A stretch of DNA of 64,000 nucleotides from Rhinolophus ferrumequinum (taxonomy: Eukaryota > Chordata > Mammalia > Chiroptera > Rhinolophidae): assembly GCF_004115265.2 (NCBI RefSeq), contig NC_046304.1:17352292-17416291 (forward strand), read 5' to 3'. The notes beneath the pieces are model-generated. The model did not search any database, was not told the origin of the DNA, and worked only from the letters and a program-made list of their open reading frames with translations. A program made the position numbers and the translations under genes. Within the stretch, counting starts at the first letter, position 1; each line of letters opens with the position of its first letter. Of the stretch, positions 54,601 to 64,000 are shown one piece after another.

Positions 54601-55139
54601 ACTATGAAGCTGCCCCATTTTTCTCACTGGCTCAAGTCCTGCCTACTCTGAAATGGAAGGGGCGGTCCCTATGTAGGTGAAAGGAACTGCCCAACAGCTA
54701 TCTGAGTTCTACAAAGTGGGACTTCCTTGGTGATCACGCTCCTGTGAAATCACCAAGATTTTGCTGGCAATAGCATTGCCTTGAAATAGCTATGGGAAAT
54801 CAGGTACTCTGTAGCGTGGTGCCTGCTTTACCTGATTGGTCGCAAGGACAGGAAAGGGAAGGGCTGGGCTACTGTAAAACAGGGAGGTGGCAGGAAACAA
54901 AGAGGCCATAGCATCTGACGACAATCATTTCCAAGTATTACAGCCTCTACACTTGAGTGCAGGGCAACTGGATCCTTCCATTTCTCTCTCCCGCTCTCTT
55001 TCTCTTTCTCAACGATTACTGAGCACCGACTACGTTCATTGGTAAGGGTTGTCGGGGCACAAAGGAAAATAGGAGGCACAAAGGAGGGGGCAGGTCAGGG
55101 AGCCTTCCCAGAGAAAAGGCCATTTAAGTAGTCCTTTTT

Positions 55140-55325
55140 CCTGTCTCAAAAATTGAGGTGAAATTCCCATAACATAAAAGTCGTCATTTTAAAGTACACA
55201 ATTCAGCGGCATCTAGTACATTCACATTGTTGTGCAACCACCACCTCTTGTAGTTCCCAAACATTTCGTCACCCCAGAAGGAAACCCCGTACCCATTAAG
55301 CAGTTACTCCTCGGAGGTAGGGTTT
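55140..55325 (-). repeat. L1 3'-end fragment
   Basis: The same kind of piece as at 17,165: TTTAAAGTACACAATTCAGC, GTACATTCACATTGTTGTGC, AACCACCACCTC, CCCCAGAAGGAAACCCCGTA. Confidence 0.65.
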
Positions 55326-55636
55326 TTTAAAAAACAAGGAGGAAGCGTTTCACAGATAGGCTTGGCAAGGAGGCCATTCTAAAAGAACTTCCCAAGGGCC
55401 TTGGGACATCAAGTCACTTGGGATGGTGCAAGTGTGTGTTGTGGGGGTGCAGAAGTGAAGGGGTGAGGCAGGAGGGAAAGGCCGGGCAAGGGGCAGTGAA
55501 GATCATGTGCCAGCTCTGTCCGAAGCAGCGCAAGCTGGTCAGGGGTGGTGAGGAGGAACTGGTGGCTACGGGACCCATGTGACTTATCTTCATCCTTGGG
55601 GGTTTGTGTCAGCTTCAATCCGAATTCTACTCAAGC

Positions 55637-55858
55637 CAGTTTCTCAACCTTGGCACTACTGCCGTTTTGGGCTGGATAGTTCCTTACGGTGGAGGGCTGT
55701 CCTGTGCACTGCAGGATATTTAGCAGCACCTCTGGCCTCTACCTACTAACAACCAGGAGCACCCACCCCGCCCCCCAGTTGTGACAACCGAAGATGTCTC
55801 CAGGAACTGCTACGTGTCTCCTGGGGGAGGGGCAAAATTGCCCTCTGTTGAGAACCCG
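55637..55858 (-). mobile_element. MER20-like hAT-Charlie element
   Basis: Opens CAGTTTCTCAACCTTGGCAC and continues GGGCTGGATAGTTCC, GGCTGTCCTGTGCACTGCAG, CCAGTTGTGACAACCGAAGA and GGGGCAAAATTGCCCTCTGT, ending GTTGAGAACCCGG. The order is that of MER20 in reverse, at full length of about 220 bp. MER20 copies are known as a source of placental-mammal regulatory elements in endometrium; nothing here shows such use. Confidence 0.8.
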
Positions 55859-56274
55859 GGAAGGACTCTGACCTTGTATTTCACAATTTAAAGGACGGGC
55901 AAATCACATGGTGTTGTGGGAGGCCACCCCTCCGAGCTATAGGGAGACAACAGGACATGGGCGGCACCACCTCCGAGAACTGGGATTTGGGTCCTCAAAG
56001 AAGCTGACAAACACAATCAAATTAGTGTTCAAACTTCATGGCATTAAAAAAATTCATTCTCCGTTTATTCGACAACCACTTAATGCCTACTGTGTGCCAG
56101 ATGCTGAGGTTACTGCTATGGGGACGGGTCACTGAGGGATGTCACATGTCATTCTTTGAGGGATGTCGCATGTCTTCATGCCCACAAAGAAGATGTCAAC
56201 ATCCTGCTTCTAAGAGAGCAGTGGCTCTTCCTGGAGGGTGTGGGGAAGGGAGGGAGGTGGGAAGACTGACAGCT

Positions 56275-56333
56275 CTGTGGGAGGGCCTCCTGTGGGAGGG
56301 CCTCCTGTGGGAGGGCCTCCTGTGGGAGGGCAG
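56275..56333. repeat. 15-bp minisatellite, about four units
   Basis: Three perfect TGTGGGAGGGCCTCC units and a partial fourth lie head to tail. Because the period is a multiple of three, the array stays open in every frame on both strands, which creates false peptide repeats. Confidence 0.9.
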
Positions 56334-57719
56334 TGGGGGCTGTCAAGTAGTAGGAGGTGAGGGGGTCACTGGTACCAGCTTGGGCCTTGCTCCTGGCTAG
56401 CGTCCCCATCCCTCACACTACTTTTGGGAGTGGCAGAACCTCAGGGGAATGGCTGTGGGGTGGGCTGGGGTGCACCAGGGAGGCTGAACCCCAGGCCCTG
56501 GCGTTCCTTGGCTAAGATCCCTGTCCCCAAAGGTGACATAGAGGCAAACCAGCTGGTGGCTTCAAGGACCACGTGAGCACATCGGTGGTGTCTGGTGTGG
56601 ATCTGAGTGCCTGCCCCAACTGTTCTGGACGGAAAGGCTCTTGGGAGCTTTGCACGAGCCAAGAGGCAAAGGGAGGGAGATTCAATGATGACCAGGATTT
56701 TTTTTTTTTTTTGCTAAGCCCAGTAGGATGGGGGCTCTGAGTCAGATTTAACTGAATTCAGAAGAATTATGTAGCAGTTTCTGCATAAAGTCCATACAAA
56801 TGATATAAGGATGGACAGACCACTGCCCTGAATCTCCAGGGACTTGGAGTCTGATGGAAGACTCTCCAGGTCCCCACATTATTTGTTGAGAACATTCTGA
56901 GGAATTATGTACCATTGTAATCTGTTATTTGATTTGATTTCTACAACTGCATAGAGTTGCAGGAGTCCATTTTGCAGATGAGAAGACTGAACTCAGAGTG
57001 ATTCAGGGACTTCCCATGGCCTAAAAGTATCAGATCCAGCACCGGGACTTCTGGCTCCAAGCCTCGTTCCTTTCATTGCTGATTATAGTTCACAAGGGAT
57101 GAGGAAACTGGTTAGGCAAAGGGAAGCTGATGGTTATCAGGCGTACGTAAGTCCTCACAGCGTTGGCATAGGTTGCGACTTTAAGCAAAATGATGTATCA
57201 TGAAAGCAAATGGCTAATTGATATAAAAAAAGAATTAAGTTCCTACGGAATCTCATCGACATTATAATGAAACGATGGGAGAACAAAACGATGTTATTTG
57301 AGGGCTTGCTCTTCTCTGATCTCTTGGGTTTGTTTCCTTATCTGTACAAGGAGAATACCACCTCACTAAGGGAACAGGATTCTGGGCGTGCATGTGTATG
57401 TACGTATGTACACACGTATGTATGAATGAATGAAGCAAAACCCTGGCCGTACCTTCCATGCATTAACTCACTGTAACACCAGCATAGATGACAAGTTGCT
57501 GTCAGATATTCTCGAACAGTGATGAGAGGTTGGAAGTTTAGGAAGATAAACTACGCAGCTAGTATGTGCAGAGTAGTGAGAGGTGTTAGATGAGGCAGAG
57601 CACTCAGGTCAGAGGGTGGCTGTTACGTGCAGTCCAGTAATGAAGAATAAGGCCCCAGCTTGTAGGACACGCAACGGGGGACAAGAGAGGGAATTGGAGA
57701 AGACTAAGGGTGAAAAACA

Positions 57720-58250
57720 CAAAATGCCATAGTCTCAGTATATTTATTATCCATGACCAGTGGGAGAATTTTAAGAATTAAGTGCCACATTCATTTAGAG
57801 ATAATTTGTCACTTTGGGGGAAATGATTATGTTTAAACCATACTTTTTGGGCACGGAGTTAAAAGTAGCTACCATTTCTGCCTGCTCCCCCTTAAGCAAT
57901 AAACAATCTCATTAATAAAAGGCCAATTGGATGTTTGAAAATATCTAAAAAGAATATGCTAATTAAGGGAAAGTGATTGTTTCCTTAGAGCGTCTTTATC
58001 TCAAAGGAGGGAAACTGAATACCACAGATGAGGCTAAAAAATTAAGAGATAATTTTACAAGGGTGAGGAAAACACTGTCAAGTGATCTCTGGGATTCCTC
58101 TAAGCAGAAAGTTACAGACTTTCAGCAGCCAATCTTCTTAGCTTTTAAGCATCTTCAGAGAGTTAGTGGTACAGAGCTTTGTAAGCGGAGCAGCTCTGCC
58201 AAAGTGGGAAAGCTTAGCCAAGTGGAGCGGAAGATATCAGGCTAAAGTGC
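57720..58250. other. Low-repeat AT-rich stretch with a 90-codon open frame, possible conserved element
   Basis: The left part (57,740-57,970) has homeodomain cores (CTCATTAATAAAAGGCC, ATATGCTAATTAAGGG) and no repeat. From 57,973 a plus-strand frame stays open for about 90 codons. It has no ATG at its start but follows a splice-acceptor-like ATTGTTTCCTTAG. The peptide is Lys/Leu/Ser-rich with no domain I recognise. I read it as more likely conserved noncoding DNA than an exon. Confidence 0.3.
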
Positions 58251-58879
58251 CATTCTCTCTGTTCCAACTCAGCCAGCAAATCTGTATCTTCAGTGGGACG
58301 AACATACTTGTTCTTTTCCTGGCTTTCGCTTTAGAGAAACAAGAGAAAATGTCCTGACAGTCACCATCTTCAGTGAGATTCTCCAGCCGACTGTTTTTAC
58401 TTCTGTGCATCCCTTGTATCTGACAAGGCACATCGGGGCAGAGCCTCAGATCGTTTCCCGAGGAAAGGCCACGTGCAGTAGAGGGGCAGCCGGTCAAAGC
58501 CATTCCACCTGAAGGGAAACACACACTACCCTGGATTGGGTGGCACTGACCGAGGATCTGTGCTGGGGTGCTGTCAGCCATCTGGAGGAAGACCTGAGGT
58601 TCTAAATTAGAAGGTACAGAGGTGGGTAGGACTTTTGGTCAGAATTAAGGCCACTAAAATAACATTTTCTACAACTTCAACGCATTAGTTCTTGTAAAGG
58701 AAAGTGACTTACAAACAAGTCCTTTTTATGAAGCATTTTGCTAATAGCATTTTGCATTCCTTGGAAATAATCGAGCCACAGGGCTTGAGACAGATTTTAA
58801 ATGTCTTGTCTTTAAACCAGGCAGAATTGGTGGTTGTTTCATAGCTCTTTCCTAATCATGCAGCAAGATTTAAAATGTA

Positions 58880-59015
58880 TTTTGTGGAACTAGCACAAGA
58901 TTTGGCATCAAAGAGCCCCCAGGATTAAAATTCCTTGCTTTACTGTTCACTCTGATTTTGAGCAAATTACTTAATCCTTCTGGGCTTGTTTCCTTATCTG
59001 TAAGAAGAAGTCGAC
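58880..59015 (-). repeat. MIR SINE fragment
   Basis: A reverse MIR signature: TTGGCATCAAAGAGCCCCC, TTTTGAGCAAATTACTTAAT, CCTTCTGGGCTTGTTTCCTT, ATCTGTAAGAAG. Confidence 0.7.
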
Positions 59016-59375
59016 GTCACTCAGTGGTGCTGGTTTTTATGTAACTCGGTGGGGGTGTGCACACACAGGACGGGGCACGTTAGGTAGCCATCCAAAGGAC
59101 CCCATGGACAGTTTGCAGGTCCTACACCTTGTCCCCTCTCCACACACACACAGTGTGATGACAGGGGGCTAGGACATGACTCGGAAGGTGGAGTGCAGAA
59201 CAAGAGGAGGCTTCCAGGACAAGTGTGGGAAACAGAACTTCAGGGTTTCGTATGTAAGTGCACTCAGATAATACACTCATCCTTCCGCACCACGGCAGAT
59301 AGGAGCCGAATCCCTCCTTCTCTCTTCCCACAGGCTCTCCAGGATGCATGTTTAATGAAGACTCATTTCCTTCCG

Positions 59376-59447
59376 CGTTTATCCTCACTTAGTCACTGTA
59401 ACATAAGCTCACGTTTATCCTCACTTAGCCACTGTAACATAAGCTCA
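59376..59447. repeat. 36-bp tandem duplication, one mismatch
   Basis: Two adjacent 36-bp units (59,376-59,411 and 59,412-59,447) share CGTTTATCCTCACTTAG and CACTGTAACATAAGCTCA and differ at one base (T/C). The near identity points to a recent event. Confidence 0.95.
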
Positions 59448-59808
59448 CCTCTGAACTGCAAGTCCGCACCATTTACCCTTGTGATTTACCCTCCCCCGTC
59501 TCACTGCGCCAACCACGAAGACCCCAAGGGGGAACCAAAATCTATTATAACTCTAATGGTAAAGAAATAAAACCCCAACTCCAGCTTTTGTAAGTCTTTC
59601 TTCTGACAATGCATCTGGTAGGTGTTTCTCTTTGACGTTTTTGAATGACAAGTGATAGCTTTTCATACCTCTATTGTTTCACCCTGGGTTTTTTTTTTAA
59701 GACATCATGAGACATGCGAACCAAAGATTTTACAATCGTGACCCCAAACCGCCTCGATGGTACTGTTCCAGTACAAACGACCATACGCACAACCATTTAG
59801 ATTTCTAA

Positions 59809-59814
59809 TTTATT
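59809..59814 (-). terminator. GOSR1: GOSR1 distal poly(A) signal
   Basis: AATAAA on the minus strand (TTTATT on +) is followed, 10-45 bases further along the minus strand, by TGGTTGTGCGTATGGTCG and TTTGTACTGG, a good GU-rich downstream element. Cleavage would fall near 59,785-59,798. This is the best-formed minus-strand site in the region and marks the likely end of the long GOSR1 3' UTR. Confidence 0.6.
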
Positions 59815-61852
59815 ATTAAATTACATAACAAAGCTTCTTCCATACAGTCAGAAGATGCACATTTAGATGAGAACAAAAATTAAATACAAATACAATAAAA
59901 CTGGTTCCAAGAAGCCATTTTAAAAGCAAAAAATTAGAAAGTGCATTTGGGATAGATTTTAAAAAATCTGTATTGGCATTTTTCATGAGGAAACATCTTC
60001 CATCATGGTCAAGTGTGACTGGAATTGATTTCCCTCCCTCTCTGAGAGCGAACAGGATGGCAATAAATGCAAAGACTTTGATATTAAAGTGAGAACTTAC
60101 GAAGGAAATGAGAAGGATTCAAGACACGGGTCAGCTTTCTCTCAGTTTCTTACCCAGTAAACATCCTTAAGAGTCACTTGTCCCTTCCTCTCTTTCTTTT
60201 CCCCAATAAAACTTAAGGATATGCAGATTTATAAAGGAATAACAAGATGAGCTGAGAAAGACCATGATGGAAAGCTCTGCATCCTTTTGGAGACCATGCT
60301 AAACCTCTAGTCCCAAAGGAGAAAGGAACACAACCACTTTAATTTTCTGCGTGGAATCTGTTTGCTCGTCAGTGACACTTGCTCATTAGTTACACAAAAT
60401 TCAGTGTAACACTAGACATAGCCATTTACCCTCAACAGCTTCGAACTGCCAGCTAGAAAACCCGGTTCCCAAGAAATCACATCTGGCTAATGATCAAACA
60501 CGAGGTGTTAGAAACCCAAAAGGGCCAGTCAAGTTCTTTAAAGACCTTTTCATCAGGTTGAGATTAACAGTGACATAGAAAATTAACGGTGGGAATGAAA
60601 ATCCAAGGTGCCTCAATTCCAAAAGTCATTATATCAAAAGACTCAATTTTTCTATTCAGATGTATTCAGCATCCAATAGGAAAGAACTGAATATTATTTG
60701 GTTCAAGGTATAAAAAGTGCCCTCATGATGTCTCCATTCTTAGGATTTTAGTCCCATGCCTGATCTGAGTACCAGGCGGTATGGAAAAGGCATTCTCTGT
60801 AAAAGTGAATTTGGAGAGAGGAATAATGGAGAAGGTAAGCCCCTTTCCTAATATTAGAAAAATAAAGGGAGACCAATGCAAGTTACAGGAAATCCTTCAG
60901 CATCTACTAGTAATAATAAAAAATGTAGAGATAGCCAGGACAGATCAACTAAAGCACTTGGATATCTGGGCTTGAACTTGAGTTATAGATTAATTATTAA
61001 AGTTTTTTTGTTGTTGTTATTTTTTACTAAAGTTATCAGTACACATAGAAACAAAATCTCAGAAGTATACCTCTGGGAATTTTCTGCTGTTTATGTTGCC
61101 ATGATTTTTCATACTTTTTAGTGAAATGCTAAAGTTTTTGAGTGATTACAAAAAAAGATCTCCAAAGGAAAGATGCATTATATAAGAAATGGCTGAGGGA
61201 AACCGCTTGCCCTAAGAGGCAACATTTGGGACTAGCAACAGAAAATTCCTTCTGACCTCCCACCTCTGACTGGCTCTAACAAGGAGCTTACTGTTGACTC
61301 CTGGGCCTACCAACAGCTCTGTAAGGACAGCAAAAAAGAAGAGAAAACCAAGATGGTTAAAAAAAATAAAAAAATAAAACGGCATGAAACTGAAAGAGTT
61401 CAAATCAGCTATCAAGGGATCCAAATTGAGCCTCTCCTTATAATGGCACACATTTATTTCCTTGCTCTAGGGTTTCTTTCTGCAAATGAAGAAAGAGGAA
61501 AGGATGAACTCTGTCCTAGCTATCCACATTTGGCCCTGAGTCCCCTCACTATGGGCTACAGCAATGGGAGGTTAGTCAGATCTATCTGACACCAAATCTA
61601 CACCACGCTTTTTCAACTTCCTTGGAAGAACTAGTTTCTTTATTTTCGTAAAGAAAATAACCAACACAATTCTGTTACTTCACTTAAGTAGAAACCTAAT
61701 GGAAAGGCTCATCAGTCATCAAAAGTGTTTACTTAGTTGCAGCAAGCTAGATTAGCTCAGGTTCTGGTTTTACTGTCACACAATCAGCTTCAATGAATGC
61801 ACCAAATAATCAGACCAGTAAAAAAGACTGGCATTACAATTAAATAAATAAC

Positions 61853-61858
61853 TTTATT
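61853..61858 (-). terminator. GOSR1: GOSR1 proximal poly(A) signal candidate
   Basis: A minus-strand AATAAA embedded in ATAAATAAAGTTATTTATTT is followed by a U-rich stretch (GTCTTTTTTACTGGTCTG on the minus strand). It is a plausible alternative cleavage site dividing the predicted 3' UTR nearly in half. Confidence 0.4.
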
Positions 61859-63707
61859 TATGATACTTCAGATTTTATAAATGACAACTCTATAGCAACC
61901 AAAGTCCCATAAATTCTAGCTGAGGCATAACCACCAATCAAGGCCCTTTGAAAAATCAAAGATAATAAAGTGTCAGGGGAGACAAGTTTCGTTCTCCCAG
62001 TAGAGAATTTGATAAATGAACTTATTTCCCTGATCGTTGAAGATTCACATTGGGAAAACTTAAACTTTCTTTCAAGGGCACCCCCAATCAACTACTGATC
62101 AAACAACCCATATTTAGAAAAATAAACCCCCTAGTTAAAAAAAATATATCAAATGCCCTTCACACCCAGAACATAATAAAACTTTGACACCAGAATGAAA
62201 AACCTCCCAGTCTCTGTACCAGACCAGGGTAAGTCTACCCATCAGCCTGTGTATCACGTTCATCTGAACGACTCCATCAACACATTATGATGTAGTTAAG
62301 AACTACATGCTATTTTCCTTTTATTCCCCATGGCACAATCTGAAGTCATTACTATAAATACCGTAATAAATTTCAGTAATGAAAAGCAGTCTTCTTTCTT
62401 GGTAAGGATTGTAGATGTTGGAAGTCTTCAAACTATTTGTGGTAATTCAGTTAGACAAGTAATGAATTTACAGAAATTGAGAAATAGTTAAACTTGAAAA
62501 TAATTCTGGTGAGTGGTTTAAATGTCACTGTCCAGGGATGATAACAGAAGACAGGTGCAGATAGAGAGAGATTCTGTCACATGTACCTTCGACAGCTGAA
62601 ACCATTCTCTGGATATGTGGAAAAGCTTAACAGATTTGGAATGAACAGGTTTTCACAGAATACAGAATTCCTGGTACATTGGGCAGTATAGTTCACAAAG
62701 CTTTTGCTCAGAAATTATGGGGCATTTACAAATGGAATTATCTGAATGGTGACCCCTCAATCAATGTCTTTGTTACATGTGGCTTGTTGAACAGATCTCA
62801 CTGAAAACTGAGCCGTCCCCACTCAATTACCAGTGTTAATCCTGACATGTGGGGGAATAGCCGGGGGCACTGACAAACATTGGCTCTTAGCTTCTTTTTT
62901 CATGGCAGAATTGAGATTTCATTTTCGTGTAGCAGCAAATATTAACCCAATGGAAGAAACAAAAAATCAAAACAATAACTGCATCCTTTCAAATAGAAAC
63001 CTGTCATTCTTGCTGTTTTTCCAGAAATACAGTTAACCTCAGTGTGCACAGGATTAAAAAATAAAGACAAACGCAGTTTTGCAGTGTGTGTCTTCTGTTT
63101 CAGACAACCTCAACTCTGTTGAAGTTGGCCCGTCAGCATCTTAAAGAATCTGTGAAAAATGGAATTTTCCTTGCATACCAAAAGAGTTGGGGATACAGAG
63201 TAGAAATTTATAGCACAGATTATCAAGAAATGACTTGTGATTTCTCATCACGAGGGTAAAATAAAAGGACAAGAACTATTTTTATTCACAACCCAATCTG
63301 GTGGCTGAAAGGAAAGCAGTCTTTGGATACGGAGAAACCTGGTTTCCTGAAGAGCCGGACTAGCTATGAGACATGGCTTGTCATCAGCCTTCTACACTAC
63401 CACTGAAGCACAGAAACTCTGTTTCGGATTGGTTTACTTACCTCCTGGGGAGACAAAAGCAACTGAGAACGCTCTCTCTCTCTCTCTCAAAACTAAAAAC
63501 AGAAGGAAGTGTGTGTTAGAAAACATAGCGCAGAAGAACTGGCTTCAGTTCAACCTGACCACGTCACAGAGTCCATCACTATGAGTCTTGAATTCATCCT
63601 GCTGGTCAGGCTAATTATCAGGGCAATAGACTTCTCCTTCCTACTCTTTCTTCTTCCAGATCAGGGCGTGAAAGCGGTGGTTGTCAAAAGTCCCTGGAGA
63701 TGCCCCA

Positions 63708-63832
63708 TCAATGGAAAGCATACAGCAGCAACAGGATGGTACAGACACCAATAACACCACCCAGGATGAGGGAGTCTCGCCGCTTCCTAAGGTTGATACG
63801 CTGGATCAGGCTGTTCACAGCAGGAAAACGAT
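63708..63832 (-). CDS. GOSR1: GOSR1 (GS28) terminal coding exon
   Basis: The last 40 residues of Golgi SNAP receptor complex member 1, a Qb-type SNARE of ER-Golgi and intra-Golgi vesicle fusion. The piece begins with two bases of a split codon, then RFPAVNSLIQRINLRKRR (end of the SNARE helix and basic juxtamembrane stretch). The tail anchor DSLILGGVIGVCTILLLLYAFH follows before TGA (63,708-63,710). The acceptor AG is at 63,833-63,834 with a short pyrimidine tract. The human protein as remembered ends the same way with Ile where this has Val (GGVIGIC). Upstream exons lie beyond the right edge. The 168 bases at the right edge are intron. The gene points left, converging on TRARG1. Confidence 0.95.
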
Positions 63833-64000
63833 CTTTGAGAAATCTTTATTAAGGTCATATTTGGAAGAAGCCTCTTTAGTGAAAAGTCACAGAAATCACA
63901 AAAATAGAGATCAGGGGAGTCCAGAAACACTAACTGATGGGAAGAAAACCACACTGAGGGAGTCTTTAAAATACACATGCCAGAACTGGAAATGCCCAGG
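63833..64000 (-). other. GOSR1: GOSR1 last intron, partial
   Basis: Minus-strand DNA upstream of the acceptor (CCTTAATAAAGATTTCTCAAAG). No exon is recognised before the window ends. Confidence 0.75.

Larger units (their letters stand above)
55859..59790. other. Intergenic DNA between the MER20 copy and the GOSR1 3' end
   Basis: No gene is supported. Contents are: the 15-bp minisatellite (56,275-56,333); a MIR at 56,900-57,070 (+); a GTAT/GAAT simple stretch at 57,388-57,433; a low-repeat stretch at 57,720-58,250; a MIR at 58,880-59,015 (-); and a 36-bp tandem duplication at 59,376-59,447. The rest is unassigned. Confidence 0.55.
59790..63707 (-). other. GOSR1: GOSR1 3' UTR (predicted, about 3.9 kb)
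   Basis: The stretch from the GOSR1 stop to the distal poly(A) signal is AT-rich and largely free of young SINEs and L1s, unlike the DNA to its left. It has no other gene. That texture fits a long, selectively maintained 3' UTR. A second AATAAA at 61,853-61,858 would give a shorter form of about 1.85 kb. A CT-run lies at 63,472-63,489. The extent is inferred from signals and composition; no transcript was seen. Confidence 0.6.

Noticed and set aside
56038-56400. A repeat protein with EGLLW motifs
   Set aside because: It is a translation of the 15-bp minisatellite.
59790-63707. Expected YWHAE 3' end on the minus strand, by analogy with human 17p13.3
   Set aside because: No YWHAE coding end (such as ...EALQDVEDENQ) appears. 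The minus-strand exon at 63,708-63,832 is clearly GOSR1.

Overview
This is mammalian genomic DNA. I read it as bat, most likely a rhinolophoid (horseshoe or leaf-nosed bat group). The reasons are intron-split vertebrate genes, a dense background of MIR, L2, L1 and hAT relics, and several tRNA-headed SINEs. The SINE at 48,213-48,656 has the composite structure and the ending (element strand: ...ACACACTGTTCCCC, AATAAAGTCC) that I associate with Rhin-1-type SINEs of rhinolophoid bats. The lineage call is recognition from memory, not a database result.

Three protein-coding genes are present. BHLHA9 (6,503-7,186, +) is a single-exon bHLH transcription factor linked to limb and digit development. 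TRARG1, formerly TUSC5 (coding exons 14,785-15,165, 28,684-28,816 and 30,217-30,230, +), is an adipose and muscle dispanin-family membrane protein that regulates GLUT4 trafficking. GOSR1 (-) enters from the right edge with only its terminal coding exon (63,708-63,832) and a probable long 3' UTR running down to about 59,790. TRARG1 and GOSR1 converge tail to tail across about 27 kb of gene-free, repeat-rich DNA. These genes do not form a common pathway; their neighbourhood is a matter of synteny. The order BHLHA9 - TRARG1 - GOSR1 is the one I recall for mouse chromosome 11. It differs from human 17p13.3, where TRARG1 is followed by YWHAE and GOSR1 lies at 17q11.2.

Layout: 1-720 MIR-bearing flank; 720-1,480 an orphan CpG island, followed by low-repeat AT-rich DNA; 1,960-6,380 intergenic with MIR pieces, a TG microsatellite and a young SINE; 6,370-7,700 BHLHA9; 7,700-14,450 intergenic with four TG/CA microsatellites, two young SINEs and a hAT element; 14,450-32,885 TRARG1 with a 13.5-kb first intron and a 2.65-kb 3' UTR; 32,886-59,790 intergenic, holding an L1 with an intact-looking 5' start and a large internal loss, nested DNA transposons, the Rhin-1-type SINE and several low-repeat stretches that could be conserved regulatory DNA; 59,790-64,000 the GOSR1 3' end.

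I found no tRNA or rRNA gene, no CRISPR array and no undescribed multi-gene system. The most useful observations are the non-human synteny, a nuclear-receptor-like half-site cluster next to the TRARG1 start, an orphan CpG island upstream of BHLHA9, a four-unit 16-bp repeat carrying forkhead-like cores, and several nested insertions with readable target-site duplications.
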